Positions 33,791 through 43,520 of a DNA stretch of 64,000 nt are shown piece by piece. A program made the translations under genes and the position numbers. The stretch lies in the NCBI RefSeq assembly GCF_013155275.1, contig NZ_JABJXS010000004.1, positions 186,001 to 250,000 of the forward strand, written 5' to 3'. Under the pieces are notes generated by a model, which worked only from the letters and a program-made list of their open reading frames with translations, did not search any database and was not told the origin of the DNA. Each line of letters starts with the position of its first letter. Within the stretch, counting starts at the first letter, position 1. The stretch comes from Brenneria sp. hezel4-2-4 (lineage in GTDB: Bacteria; Pseudomonadota; Gammaproteobacteria; Enterobacterales; Enterobacteriaceae).

Positions 33791-34258
33791 TCAGCGATCG
33801 TCTTTTTCATCCCGATGCTCAATATTTCTATGGCCGCCGTCTTTGCGCTGATACTCGCCCTCGAACGTATTACCGTCGGAAGAAGCGCCGGGACCGGAAC
33901 GCCAAATGTGTAAATGCGGCATCAGTTTCAGCGTTAAACGCTTCTGTACCGGCGGCAACAGGAGCAGCAACCCGAGGAAATCCGTAAAGAATCCCGGGAT
34001 CAGCAGCAGAAAACCCGCCAGCACCAGCGACACGCTTTTCACCATCTCCGCCGCCGGACTTTCACCCGACGCCATTTTCTGCTGCATCTGGACAATGGTT
34101 TTCATGCCCTGGTTACGCACCAGCGACACGCCGACACAAGACGTGAAGACCACCAACAACAGGGTCATCGCCACGCCGAGCACCTCCGCCACCTGAATGA
34201 ACAGCGATATCTCTACGTAGGCAAAAAGAAAGATTAATAGTAACGGCAACCAGCGCAC
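33791..34258 (-). CDS. fxsA: FxsA family membrane protein
   Basis: 155 residues starting at GTG 34258 (VRWLPLLLIFL), supported by CAGGAG six bases upstream. Membrane segments near 5-45 and 75-105 (LLLLIPGFFTDFLGLLLLLP) and a charged cytoplasmic tail (FEGEYQRKDGG). FxsA overproduction relieves exclusion of phage T7 by the F plasmid in E. coli; the native role is unclear. The neighbour order fxsA-aspA is conserved. Confidence 0.92.
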   Translation of the reverse strand: MRWLPLLLIFLFAYVEISLFIQVAEVLGVAMTLLLVVFTSCVGVSLVRNQGMKTIVQMQQKMASGESPAAEMVKSVSLVLAGFLLLIPGFFTDFLGLLLLLPPVQKRLTLKLMPHLHIWRSGPGASSDGNTFEGEYQRKDGGHRNIEHRDEKDDR

Positions 34259-34381
34259 CTGATTCTCCTGTTTTTGAAAACGCATGCTGTTAAAAACAAA
34301 CGCAATTGTTGTAAACAAATTATGTTATTGAAAACAAATATGACCAGGCATCACTGCTCTGCACATTATACTGAGATGGTA

Positions 34382-34440
34382 GCGCGACCGGCTATTTTCA
34401 AGCTATGCCGGCACCATTTATTATCCGAAAATAGTCGCGC
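34382..34440. repeat. Inverted repeat in the fxsA-aspA intergenic region
   Basis: The left arm (34382-34399, GCGCGAC-CGG-CTATTTTC) pairs with the right arm GAAAATAGTCGCGC (34427-34440), leaving a three-base bulge. It could form a cruciform or bind a regulator. It abuts the CRP-like site before aspA. Confidence 0.5.
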
Positions 34441-34456
34441 GTGATGACTATCACAG
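34439..34456 (+). promoter_or_regulatory. CRP-like site upstream of aspA
   Basis: CGTGATGACTATCACAG resembles TGTGA-N6-TCACA with one half weak. E. coli aspA is CRP-activated. The rest of the 380-bp gap (34259-34638) contains this site and the adjoining inverted repeat; no gene was found. Confidence 0.5.
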
Positions 34457-34638
34457 TTCATTTATCTGAACATAAGGGAAAGATCAGATAGTGATCCAGG
34501 CTACGATTTTTTTTCGCCGTACAGAATATCATCATGACAACGGATGCAGTTATGGTTAAACATTCTGCGACTGTTGCCTCTGGTAATACAATTAGTTTAC
34601 ACAAGTTCTAGTCAGCAGCAGAATAAGAGAAGGCTCTC

Positions 34639-36078
34639 ATGTCAGACAACATTCGTATTGAAGAAGACCTGTTAGGTAGCAAAGAAGTTCCCGCCGATGC
34701 GTATTATGGCGTTCACACGTTACGGGCTGTCGAAAATTTTTATATCAGCAATAGCAGGATAAGCGATATCCCGGAGTTTGTGCGCGGCATGGTGATGGTC
34801 AAAAAGGCGGCCGCTCTGGCGAATAAAGAATTGCAAACTATCCCCCGTAAAATTGCCGATGTCATCATCCAGGCCTGTGATGAGGTATTGAACAACGGCA
34901 AATGCATGGATCAATTTCCGATTGATGTTTATCAGGGCGGCGCCGGCACCTCGGTAAACATGAATACCAACGAGGTGTTAGCCAACATCGGCCTGGAATT
35001 AATGGGGCACCGCAAAGGCGAATACCAGTACCTGAATCCGAACGATCATCTGAACAAGTGCCAATCGACTAACGACGCCTACCCGACCGGGTTCCGTATC
35101 GCCGTTTATGCCGCCATTCTGAAATTGGTTGATGCGCTGACCCAACTTGGCGACGGTTTCGAGCGTAAAGCCAAAGAATTTGAAAGCGTATTGAAAATGG
35201 GACGAACCCAGTTGCAGGATGCGGTTCCGATGACTTTAGGTCAGGAGTTCCATGCTTTCAATGTGTTACTGAAAGAAGAAAACAAAAATCTGCTGCGCAC
35301 CGCTGAATTGTTATTGGAAGTTAACCTGGGGGCGACGGCTATCGGCACCCGTCTAAACACGCCGGATGGTTACCAGCAACTGGCGGTACAGCGCCTGGCG
35401 GAAGTCAGCGGCCTGCCGTGCGTCCCGGCGGAAGATCTGATTGAAGCCACCTCTGACTGCGGCGCTTACGTGATGGTGCACAGCGCGCTGAAGCGGCTGG
35501 CGGTGAAAATGTCGAAAATCTGTAACGACCTGCGTTTGCTCTCTTCCGGGCCGCGCGCCGGTCTTAACGAAATCAACCTGCCGCAGTTGCAAGCCGGTTC
35601 TTCCATCATGCCGGCCAAAGTCAACCCGGTGGTGCCGGAAGTGGTCAATCAGGTGTGCTTTAAAGTCATCGGCAACGATACCTGCGTCACCATGGCTTCC
35701 GAAGCAGGGCAGCTTCAGCTCAACGTGATGGAACCGGTCATCGGCCAGGCGATGTTCGAGTCAACCCATATTCTAACCAGCGCCTGCTACAACCTGCTGG
35801 AAAAATGCGTTAACGGCATTACCGCCAATAAAGAAGTCTGCGAAGCTTATGTCTTTAACTCTATCGGCATCGTCACGTATCTTAACCCGTTCATCGGCCA
35901 CCATAACGGTGATATCATCGGCAAGATCTGTGCGGAAACCGGCAAAAGCGTTCGTGAAGTTGTCTTGGAACGCGGTCTGCTGACGGAGGCCGAACTGGAT
36001 GATATTTTCTCTATTCAGAACCTGATGCACCCGGAATATAAAGCCAAACGCTACACCGACGAGAGTGAACAACCCTAA
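34639..36078 (+). CDS. aspA: Aspartate ammonia-lyase AspA
   Basis: 479 residues of the aspartase/fumarase superfamily. The signature and catalytic Ser loop is [15 protein letters not shown] near residue 318. It interconverts L-aspartate with fumarate and ammonia, feeding fumarate respiration. Terminator follows; dcuA, its transporter partner, is 130 bp downstream. Confidence 0.97.
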   Translation: MSDNIRIEEDLLGSKEVPADAYYGVHTLRAVENFYISNSRISDIPEFVRGMVMVKKAAALANKELQTIPRKIADVIIQACDEVLNNGKCMDQFPIDVYQGGAGTSVNMNTNEVLANIGLELMGHRKGEYQYLNPNDHLNKCQSTNDAYPTGFRIAVYAAILKLVDALTQLGDGFERKAKEFESVLKMGRTQLQDAVPMTLGQEFHAFNVLLKEENKNLLRTAELLLEVNLGATAIGTRLNTPDGYQQLAVQRLAEVSGLPCVPAEDLIEATSDCGAYVMVHSALKRLAVKMSKICNDLRLLSSGPRAGLNEINLPQLQAGSSIMPAKVNPVVPEVVNQVCFKVIGNDTCVTMASEAGQLQLNVMEPVIGQAMFESTHILTSACYNLLEKCVNGITANKEVCEAYVFNSIGIVTYLNPFIGHHNGDIIGKICAETGKSVREVVLERGLLTEAELDDIFSIQNLMHPEYKAKRYTDESEQP

Positions 36079-36101
36079 AATCGTAATCTGATAGTCCCAT
36101 C

Positions 36102-36139
36102 AGGCACGCCTGTTCTAAAAAGCTGCGTGCCTTTGTTTT
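36102..36139 (+). terminator. aspA rho-independent terminator
   Basis: AGGCACGC (36102-36109) pairs with GCGTGCCT (36125-36132), followed by a T-rich tail. Partial readthrough into dcuA is known in E. coli. Confidence 0.8.
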
Positions 36140-36208
36140 ATGCTTTGTATAACTATAAGAAAATCTTATACCAAATACATTACATTCAAATAGTAAAGGA
36201 GCATCTTT

Positions 36209-37510
36209 ATGCTTACCCTGGAACTTCTTATCGTTCTGCTCGCCATATACCTGGGAGCGAGACTCGGAGGCATCGGTATTGGCTTTGCCGGCGGTCTGGG
36301 CGTGTTGGTACTTACCCTCGGGTTACAGATAAAACCCGGCGTTATTCCCTTTGATGTGATTGAAATCATCATGGCGGTTATCGCGGCGATTGCCGCCATG
36401 CAGGTCGCCGGCGGGATGGATTATCTGGTCGGCCTGGCTGAGAAACTACTGCGTCGCCAGCCCAAGTACGTGACCTTTCTGGCTCCGCTGGTAACCTATT
36501 TCATGACGATCCTGGCGGGAACCGGCCACACCGCCTTCTCTACCCTGCCCGTTATCGCCGAAGTCGCCAAAGAGCAGGGGATTCGCCCTTCCCGGCCTTT
36601 GTCGATCGCCGTCGTGGCGTCACAAATTGCCATCACCGCTTCCCCCATTTCAGCGGCGGTGGTGTTCGTGGCGGGCATCCTGGAACCCGTGGGCGTCAGC
36701 TATCTGATGCTGCTGGGGATTTGCATCCCCACCACGCTGACGGCCGTACTGTTGACCGCTATCGTGAGCAACTTTCTGGGCAAAGAGCTCGAACATGACG
36801 AAGTGTATCAGGAACGCCTGAAAAAAGGCGAAACCGTGCTGCGCGGCGCCAGCAAGCTGGAGGTGAAACCCGGCGCCAGACGTTCCGTGGCGTTGTTCCT
36901 GTTTGGCATCGTCGCCGTAGTGCTGTACGCCACCGCCATCAGCGATACGGTCGGCTTGATTCAGAACCCGGTTTTACCGCGTAACGAAGCGATTGTGGTA
37001 TTTATGCTGACGGTCGCCACGCTGATTTGCATCACCTGCAAGGTAGATACGACACGGATCCTCTCCGCCAGCACGTTTAAATCCGGCATGAGCGCATGTA
37101 TTTGCGTCATGGGCGTCGCCTGGCTGGGCGATACCTTTGTTAAGGCCCATATTTCCGATATTCAGGCAACCGCCGGCGGATTGTTGCAAAACTATCCGTG
37201 GATGCTTGCGGTGGTGCTGTTCTTTGCTGCCACCCTGCTTTATTCGCAGGCGGCGACGGCAAAAGCGCTGATGCCCGCAGCGTTGTTGCTCGGCGTATCG
37301 CCGGTTACCGCGGTCGCATCGTTTGCGGCGGTTTCCGCGCTGTTTGTATTGCCGACCTATCCGACGCTGCTGGCCGCCGTTGAAATGGATGATACCGGCT
37401 CAACCCGCATCGGAAAATATGTGTTTAACCACTCCTTCCTGATACCGGGCGTACTGGCCATTTCGCTGTCAGTGATATTCGGGTTTATCCTCGGCAATAT
37501 TCTGTTGTAA
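36209..37510 (+). CDS. dcuA: Anaerobic C4-dicarboxylate transporter DcuA
   Basis: 433 residues, about ten membrane segments, with the Dcu-family features ARLGGIGIGFAGGLGVLVL near the start and TGHTAFSTLPVIAEVA. It exchanges aspartate, fumarate and succinate across the inner membrane. AAAGGAG precedes the ATG. Confidence 0.96.
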   Translation: MLTLELLIVLLAIYLGARLGGIGIGFAGGLGVLVLTLGLQIKPGVIPFDVIEIIMAVIAAIAAMQVAGGMDYLVGLAEKLLRRQPKYVTFLAPLVTYFMTILAGTGHTAFSTLPVIAEVAKEQGIRPSRPLSIAVVASQIAITASPISAAVVFVAGILEPVGVSYLMLLGICIPTTLTAVLLTAIVSNFLGKELEHDEVYQERLKKGETVLRGASKLEVKPGARRSVALFLFGIVAVVLYATAISDTVGLIQNPVLPRNEAIVVFMLTVATLICITCKVDTTRILSASTFKSGMSACICVMGVAWLGDTFVKAHISDIQATAGGLLQNYPWMLAVVLFFAATLLYSQAATAKALMPAALLLGVSPVTAVASFAAVSALFVLPTYPTLLAAVEMDDTGSTRIGKYVFNHSFLIPGVLAISLSVIFGFILGNILL

Positions 37511-37609
37511 CCCTTGGGCGGATCGGCCGGACGCGTCGATCCGCACCATTCCCCTCACGTCACAAAGCAAGGTATAGTGTCCGCACGTTCACCTGAAACC
37601 GAGGCCACG

Positions 37610-37942
37610 ATGTCCGACCGCCCTGCCTGCGATGCCGTCGTCATACTCTGCACCGCGCCTGACGAGTCTTGCGCACAACGGCTTGCCGCATCGCTGTTGG
37701 AAGAACGGCTCGCCGCCTGCGTCACCCTCTTGCCCGGCGCCCGCTCGTTTTATCACTGGGAAGGCAAGCTTGAGCGGCAATCAGAAATACAAATGCTGAT
37801 CAAAAGCGACACGTCACATCAACAGGCTTTGCTGGCTCATCTGAAACAACGCCATCCCTATCAGACGCCGGAACTGCTGGTGTTGCCGGTATTGGGTGGC
37901 GATAGCGATTATCTGACATGGCTCAACGCATCTTTACGCTGA
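37610..37942 (+). CDS. cutA: CutA, divalent-cation tolerance protein
   Basis: 110 residues of the trimeric PII-like CutA family ([21 protein letters not shown]). The ATG at 37610 has GAGG upstream. The last 25 bases overlap dsbD, as in E. coli, implying coupled translation. The link to copper tolerance in E. coli may reflect the dsbD neighbour. Confidence 0.93.
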   Translation: MSDRPACDAVVILCTAPDESCAQRLAASLLEERLAACVTLLPGARSFYHWEGKLERQSEIQMLIKSDTSHQQALLAHLKQRHPYQTPELLVLPVLGGDSDYLTWLNASLR

Positions 37943-39621
37943 TTTTCCTGATTTGGGCGACATTTGGCGCCACGATCACGGCGGCGGCGCCGTTTACGCA
38001 AAACGCGCCTGCGCAGTTTTTGCCTGTCGATCGGGCTTTCGCCTTTGATTTCCAGCAGCGGGATAACCAACTGGTTGTCCGCTGGGATATCCAGCCGGGC
38101 TATTATCTGTATCGGCAGCAGATCAAGATTGAAGGAAACCGGGCGGTTATCGGCCAGCTTGATGTTCCTGCCGGCCTCAGTCATCAGGATGCGTTTTTCG
38201 GTGAGGTATTCATCTTTAAACACCAGCTCGCGCTGAATATTCCGCTGATTCGGGCGGATAACGCCGCAACGGTTCAGGTCACCTATCAGGGTTGCGCCGA
38301 TGCGGGTTTCTGTTATCCGCCGGAAACGCGGGTTATCCCCATAAGCCAGATTTTACCGGCATCTGACGGCGGCGCGCGCCCCTCTCAACCACCGCGGGAA
38401 ACGCCATTGCCTTTCTCTCCCTGGTGGGCGTTGTTAATGGGTATCGGCGTCGCCTTTACCCCTTGCGTACTGCCGATGTATCCGCTGATCTCCGCGCTGG
38501 TGCTCGGCAGAAAAGAACAACTTACGCTTCGCCGAACTTTCCTGCTCGCCATGACCTATGTTCAGGGAATGGCGCTGACCTACACGCTGCTGGGGTTGAT
38601 TGTCGCCGCCGCCGGGCTGCGTTTTCAGGCCGCGCTGCAACATCCTTATGTGTTGATCGGCCTGTCGGTGCTGTTCATCGCGCTGGCGCTGTCGATGTTT
38701 GGTCTGTACACGTTGCAACTGCCTTCTTCCATGCAAACCCGGCTGACTGAATGGAGCAATCGCCAACAGGGAGGATCGCTGACGGGCGTGTTCGGCATGG
38801 GCGCGCTGGCTGGGTTAATTTGCTCCCCCTGCACCACCGCGCCGCTCAGCGCGATCCTGCTCTATATCGCCCAGAGCGGTAATCTGCTGGCCGGCGGCGG
38901 CTCGCTGTATCTGTACGCGTCAGGTATGGGGCTGCCTCTGATCCTGATCGCTTTGTTCGGCAATCGCCTGTTGCCGCGTAGCGGCCCGTGGATGCAATAC
39001 GTCAAAGAAGCGTTCGGTTTCGTCATTCTGGCACTGCCCGTCTTTCTTCTTGAGCGCATACTGGGTGAAAGTTGGGGGATGCGGCTATGGAGTCTGCTTG
39101 CCGTCGCGTTCTTCGGCTGGGCGTTCACGCTGAGTTTGCGCAGCCATAAAGGCTGGATACGCGGCGTGCAGTTATTGCTGTTGGCGGGATCGTTAATCGC
39201 CGCTCGCCCTTTACAGGACTGGGTATTCCCTCCCCTGGGTTCAGAACAGCGACATTCGTCCTCCGCTTTGGATTTTATGCCGGTAACCACGATTGTCGGG
39301 CTGGAAAATGCGCTGACGGAAAGCCATCAACCCGTCATGCTCGATCTTTACGCTGACTGGTGCGTTGCCTGTAAAGAGTTTGAAAAATACACGTTCAGCG
39401 ACGGTAACGTGCAACGTCATTTATCGCGCATGCGGTTATTACAGGCGGATGTTACCGCAAACCGCGCGGAGCAAAATGCGCTGCTGAAAAAATTACAGGT
39501 TTTGGGGCTGCCGACGATTTTATTTTTTGATGCGCACGGGAAAGAGATCCCCGGCTCACGCGTGACCGGCTTTATGGATGCGGAAAGATTTCGGGCGCAT
39601 TTGCAGAAGTTCGTCCCTTAA
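37918..39621 (+). CDS. dsbD: DsbD, thiol:disulfide interchange protein
   Basis: 567 residues: signal peptide (about 1-24), periplasmic alpha domain with C126 and C132 (CADAGFC), eight membrane helices with the beta-domain Cys pair ([19 protein letters not shown]), and a thioredoxin-like gamma domain with DWCVACK. It carries electrons from cytosolic thioredoxin to periplasmic DsbC, DsbG and CcmG. Overlaps cutA. Confidence 0.96.
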   Translation: MAQRIFTLIFLIWATFGATITAAAPFTQNAPAQFLPVDRAFAFDFQQRDNQLVVRWDIQPGYYLYRQQIKIEGNRAVIGQLDVPAGLSHQDAFFGEVFIFKHQLALNIPLIRADNAATVQVTYQGCADAGFCYPPETRVIPISQILPASDGGARPSQPPRETPLPFSPWWALLMGIGVAFTPCVLPMYPLISALVLGRKEQLTLRRTFLLAMTYVQGMALTYTLLGLIVAAAGLRFQAALQHPYVLIGLSVLFIALALSMFGLYTLQLPSSMQTRLTEWSNRQQGGSLTGVFGMGALAGLICSPCTTAPLSAILLYIAQSGNLLAGGGSLYLYASGMGLPLILIALFGNRLLPRSGPWMQYVKEAFGFVILALPVFLLERILGESWGMRLWSLLAVAFFGWAFTLSLRSHKGWIRGVQLLLLAGSLIAARPLQDWVFPPLGSEQRHSSSALDFMPVTTIVGLENALTESHQPVMLDLYADWCVACKEFEKYTFSDGNVQRHLSRMRLLQADVTANRAEQNALLKKLQVLGLPTILFFDAHGKEIPGSRVTGFMDAERFRAHLQKFVP

Positions 39622-39664
39622 ACGACACTTCTTATCTGATAACCGCTCTTCTGAAGGAGAACCC

Positions 39665-40240
39665 ATGCAACGGGAAGAAGTTCTTGAACATGCACTCACT
39701 CTGCTAGAGCAGCACGGTTTCGCCATGACCACTCTGGAGATGCTGGCGCAAAAACTGGATCTATCGGTAACAGAGTTACAGCCTTTTTGGCCCGATCGCG
39801 AAGCCCTGCTTTATGACAGCCTGCGCTATCACGGCCAACAGGTGGATACCTGGCGGCGGCAACTGCTGTTGGACGAGGCGAAAAGTATTGAGCAAAAACT
39901 TCTGGCGCGATATCAGGTTCTGTATGACTCGGTAAAACAGGGCCGTTATCCCGGCTGCCTGTTTATCGCCGCCTGTAGCTTCTTTCCTGATATTACTCAT
40001 CCGATTCATCAGATTGCGGAACAGCAAAAACTGGCCTCTTACCGCTATACTCGCGATTTACTGGAAGCGTTGGAGACGGACGATCCGGAAATGGTGGCGC
40101 AGCAGATGGAACTTATTTTGGAAGGATGCCTGAGCAGACTGTTGGTAAAGCGTCAGATATCCAGCATAGAGACAGCCCAGCGGCTGGCTGAAGACGTATT
40201 GCGCTTTTCATTATGTCGCAAGAATGGCGCATTGACCTGA
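39665..40240 (+). CDS. yjdC: TetR-family regulator YjdC (DicA-linked position)
   Basis: 191 residues, equal to E. coli YjdC: N-terminal HTH ([19 protein letters not shown]) and helical ligand domain with [14 protein letters not shown]. Target genes are not known. The ATG at 39665 follows GAAGGAG. 43 bases after dsbD, probably the same transcript. Confidence 0.9.
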   Translation: MQREEVLEHALTLLEQHGFAMTTLEMLAQKLDLSVTELQPFWPDREALLYDSLRYHGQQVDTWRRQLLLDEAKSIEQKLLARYQVLYDSVKQGRYPGCLFIAACSFFPDITHPIHQIAEQQKLASYRYTRDLLEALETDDPEMVAQQMELILEGCLSRLLVKRQISSIETAQRLAEDVLRFSLCRKNGALT

Positions 40241-40368
40241 TATCGGCAACAATGCGTGATGCGCGGCTTGTGCTTTGGCTGAAAAGTCGGCAGTCAGCAG
40301 TGTTTTCCGCGCTTTAGCGCATAAACCCGTTGACGACGCGCAGGCAATACGGTTTAATGCGCCCCGTT

Positions 40369-40444
40369 GCCCGGATAGCTCAGTCGGTAGAGCAGAGGAT
40401 TGAAAATCCTCGTGTCCTTGGTTCGATTCCGAGTCCGGGCACCA
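40369..40444 (+). tRNA. tRNA-Phe (GAA)
   Basis: A 76-base cloverleaf with encoded CCA: acceptor GCCCGGA/TCCGGGC, D-arm AGCTCAGTCGGTAGAGCA, anticodon loop TTGAAAA (anticodon GAA) and T-arm GGTTCGATTCC. It is the pheU position of E. coli. An accessory region begins directly downstream, which fits tRNA genes as integration sites. Confidence 0.98.
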
Positions 40445-40604
40445 CTCATTTAGAAACGGATGTCTACTGACATCCGTTTTGCATTTTAACGTCAACAAGT
40501 TATCTCCTTCCCTACGTCTGCCAAGGTCTACTGAAAACCGCTCGCGATGTTCTTGCGCCAATTAAACCCACTGAATGTAGCGAAAAAGTTAAACACTGAA
40601 ATCA

Positions 40605-41345
40605 CAAATCAGGAATAAACCCTTCTTCCCGCAAAACCCTAATCACCCCCACGAATCAGATACGAATTTGAAAACTTCGCGGTATAGCTACGAGCCCCTT
40701 CTTCCACTGGCTGAAGCAGTCCCCGGTCGATTAACTTGCCAAGATGAGATCCCCGAAAGCACGTATAGGCACCATTCTTCTAAGCCTTGCTCAGTTCCTT
40801 TATCGGCTAATGAAAGCATAGCGTAATAGCGTTCGCGATCGTTACAGAATACCGCTGTCGGATTAAGAACCCGACCACCGGCCTCAACATTAAAACCATA
40901 CTAATCAATAATGCATAGGTCAGCAGTCTGACCGTTCTGCCATTACCGTTGCCAAATGGATGTCTCCAGCCAAAGCGGTGATGCACCAGCGCAATCTTCA
41001 TCAGATCATATTTTGGCTTATCGGCCCGGTTAATAAATGCCGCAAGTTCCGCCATATAGTCAGGAACGCGAATGTGATCCGGCGGCAAATGGTCAGACTG
41101 AGCAATACTGACGTTATGTTGCCGATATGCACCGGGAGTTTTATCGCCTTCCTGTTGCAGCCCGGCAACCGCCAGACTATGCAGCTCGAGGATAAAATAT
41201 TCCGTTATGTCATCACCATTGTTCAGGTATTCGTCGATGAACTCCATCGTAGCTTCAATATTGTTAGTTCCGTCAGCGCATCGATCAAAGGGGAATCAAA
41301 GTCAGGGTTCAGAAGGCCGAGTTCAAAGTGATTAAATTGAGCCAT
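40605..41345 (-). pseudogene. Fic-family protein, internally deleted and frameshifted
   Basis: Reading leftwards from 41345, [18 protein letters not shown] is a typical N-terminus of large Fic proteins. It breaks near 41250 and the frame MEFIDEYL...[12 protein letters not shown] then [14 protein letters not shown] (the intact Fic core) follows. After YALLI the frame shifts again; [18 protein letters not shown] and [14 protein letters not shown] are found in another frame, then a last broken segment near 40680. The usual middle region between the N-terminus and MEFIDEY is missing. Normal homologs transfer AMP to proteins; this copy cannot make a full product. Confidence 0.75.
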
Positions 41346-41859
41346 GATGTTTAGTTATCTCAAATAGTTCATGACGACATCTCAAAAGTACATCAAAAAT
41401 ACCAATGTAATCCATAAATTAGAAATAACGTCGTTTCTGATGATCTCAAGAATCATTAATCCAACATATCAAATTTAAGTTTAAAAGATGTTCAATAGAG
41501 AGGGTTACGGGCCATTGCCTACACAATGTCCTTTTCAGCCAAGAGATTGTCCGCCACAGCAATGTATTGCGCAGATTTCGCCTTAGTATCAGTCATGAAT
41601 GTACTTTCACCTAAAACTGTTGCCAGGGAGTTCCTATGGAATCAGCAATAGACAAACATCTCAAATGTCCCCGAACACTTTCCCGTCGGGTTCACGATGA
41701 TTATCAGTAGCCTTTTCCGATGTTTGTCGGCCGTGCAGGTGAGAGTCTGCGTGTAATGAACGTGTTCTGAGCCACAAGCCTGAGCCAGGAAGGCCAGCGA
41801 GAAGCAATGCAGGGACGCGCCACAACCATAAAACACATCCGAAACGGAGATAATGAACG
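41346..41859. other. 514-bp intergenic stretch with two tiny ORFs
   Basis: A 24-codon frame (41636-41710, MESAIDKHLKCPRTLSRR...) has a very good GGGAG ribosome site. On the minus strand a 26-codon frame (41598-41521, MTDTKAKSAQYIAVADNLL...) looks like the start of a truncated gene. Neither can be assigned. No RNA gene was recognised. Confidence 0.3.
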
Positions 41860-42354
41860 ATGAACGAACAGCAACCTGCTATGGAACAAAACGCCTCCCT
41901 CTATGTACGCCTCGGGGGTTATGATGCCATTTACGTGTTCGCCGGCGCCGTGTTGAGAAAAACCATGACGCACCCCACCATCGGCCATATCTGGAGCCAT
42001 ATGTCCGAATCGACGTTTATGAAGGAACATATCAACTTCGTCGATTTCCTCTGTGAAAAATGGGGCGGCAACACCAAATATCGGGGCCGAGACATGGTGA
42101 CCGCACATCGCGGTATGGGGCTGACCGAAGAGCACTGGATCGCCGTGTTTGAGTGTATCGACGAGTGCTATGACGATTTCAACGTACCGGACGACATTCG
42201 CGAAGAGGTCACCGCCTTCCTGACTCAGTTCAAACCAGTCATCATCGGCGGACCTTCCTACCGGGATATCGTCATCGCGCACCCCGAAATGGATGTGGCC
42301 AAAGGGATGAAAAGCGTCGGCATTCAATGGCCGGCACCGGACAAATCATCCTGA
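41860..42354 (+). CDS. Group I truncated haemoglobin
   Basis: 164 residues. LYVRLGGYDAIYVF, FVDFLCEKWGG and YRGRDMVTAHRGMGL are the truncated-globin signature blocks; H83 in TAHRGMG is the proximal haem ligand. The position that is usually Tyr (B10) appears to be Leu in my alignment, which would change ligand chemistry; this is tentative. A 35-residue C-terminal tail extends beyond the globin fold. Such proteins bind O2 or NO. A 55-base tract before the ATG includes CGGAG. Its isolation in the accessory region suggests transfer. Confidence 0.8.
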   Translation: MNEQQPAMEQNASLYVRLGGYDAIYVFAGAVLRKTMTHPTIGHIWSHMSESTFMKEHINFVDFLCEKWGGNTKYRGRDMVTAHRGMGLTEEHWIAVFECIDECYDDFNVPDDIREEVTAFLTQFKPVIIGGPSYRDIVIAHPEMDVAKGMKSVGIQWPAPDKSS

Positions 42355-42481
42355 CGGGAAACCTTCTCCGCGAATACAAACGCCAGACAGCCTAAATCCA
42401 GCGGACGTCCGTCTCAATCACGTGCTTGTTCGTCTGAGACGAGTATTGTTGACGCGCCGGATTTATTATCAATCAGCAAAC

Positions 42482-42670
42482 TGAACCGCCCCAGCTTTCC
42501 TGGAGAATGTTAAATCCGGGAACTCAGGCTGCCGGTTCCTTATTTCCCAGGGAAGCATAATATGCCTTTTCTGCTTCCGCTGGCGGGATATGGCGGTGGG
42601 GCGTCGCCCACAGCGCCTGCTCCAGTGCATCCAGTACGAACGACGTTTCCATTGTCGATGATATCCCAGG
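42482..42670 (-). mobile_element. IS3-family insertion sequence scrap
   Basis: On the minus strand, SSTMETSFVLDALEQALWA is joined directly to PPAEAEKAYYASLGNKEPAA, the end of an IS3-family OrfB transposase. The catalytic part between them is deleted. The plus-strand sequence TGAACCGCCCCAGCTTTCC (42482-42500) resembles the terminal repeat of these elements. The left end is not found. Confidence 0.65.
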
Positions 42671-43289
42671 AAGTCAGGGAAGACGCGCTAACTATCTGTA
42701 AAAAACAATGCCCGGATAGTGTGTCCATCCCCAGGGCGAGGTACGCCTATGTTTTATTTTTCAACCTAACCTCAACGAAATGGCTTTTTTTAAGAAATTT
42801 TAATTAATTTAATAAATGAGTCGGGCGATTTCATCCTTGTCATTATGCTGCATTCACACTTATAAATATTAAGACAATATAACGAATAACAATAGGATAG
42901 GTCGTTTGCATCTTATTTGGTTGATGATTACATCAATTAATAAGTTCGCTATTAATATTTCTTGAATGTTTTTAATCTCTGTTGACGATGCCATTTATTG
43001 GATTATATTGTTTAATGTAATTAAAAATAATTAAAAACTCAAACTTACTATTTATATAATCAAGATGGAATTTATTTACCACACTATTTATGACTATAGA
43101 AATAACCGTTTTTAAAGTGCATAAATATTGCTAAATTAATGATGAGCGTTATTAGAAATAATTCACATTCAAGGTTTTAACCACTTTACAAGTGAGAGAT
43201 TATGAATTCAATTAATTATTATACCGTGTCACAACGTAACATTGTTAGGATACACGACACGCGTCGATCGTCCTGATTTTCATGTGCAT

Positions 43290-43333
43290 CCATTTAAAAG
43301 ATGTCAATCATCGCTAGGCCTGTAATTAAATGG
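43290..43333. repeat. Inverted repeat in the operon leader
   Basis: CCATTTAA (43290-43297) and TTAAATGG (43326-43333) are perfect inverses about 28 bases apart, each flanked by a less perfect AGATG/GCATCT pair. Confidence 0.4.
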
Positions 43334-43433
43334 CATCTATATAATCGCACGTAAAAAAACAATATCTTTTATTATATTTAATTTGGTTAAGCATCTTTCA
43401 TTTGTGCCATCAAGGTAGCTAACACGAATACTC

Positions 43434-43471
43434 TTAATATTTGGTGAGTTTTTACCATCATCAAATATTAA
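43434..43471. promoter_or_regulatory. Dyad upstream of the aminotransferase operon
   Basis: TTAATATTTG (43434-43443) and CAAATATTAA (43462-43471) are perfect inverses; allowing one mismatch the arms extend to 14 bp. Placed about 50 bp before the first start codon, so it could be an operator or a transcript hairpin. No T-run follows. Confidence 0.5.
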
Positions 43472-43520
43472 AAGACGAGTTTACATACTGGAAAACATCT
43501 CTACAAGCTTCAATTGAAAA

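Larger units (their letters stand above)
42671..43520. other. AT-rich non-coding region before the biosynthetic operon
   Basis: About 850 bp, strongly AT-rich compared with the flanking core genes. It contains one short frame with a plausible ribosome site (43202-43276, 24 codons, starts MNSINYYTVSQRN). Two inverted repeats are listed separately. No longer gene is supported. It presumably contains the promoter and leader of the operon at 43521. Confidence 0.5.

Noticed and set aside
42562..42807. Plus-strand 81-codon frame in the IS scrap
   Set aside because: The opposite strand reads as IS3 transposase, so this frame is its shadow.
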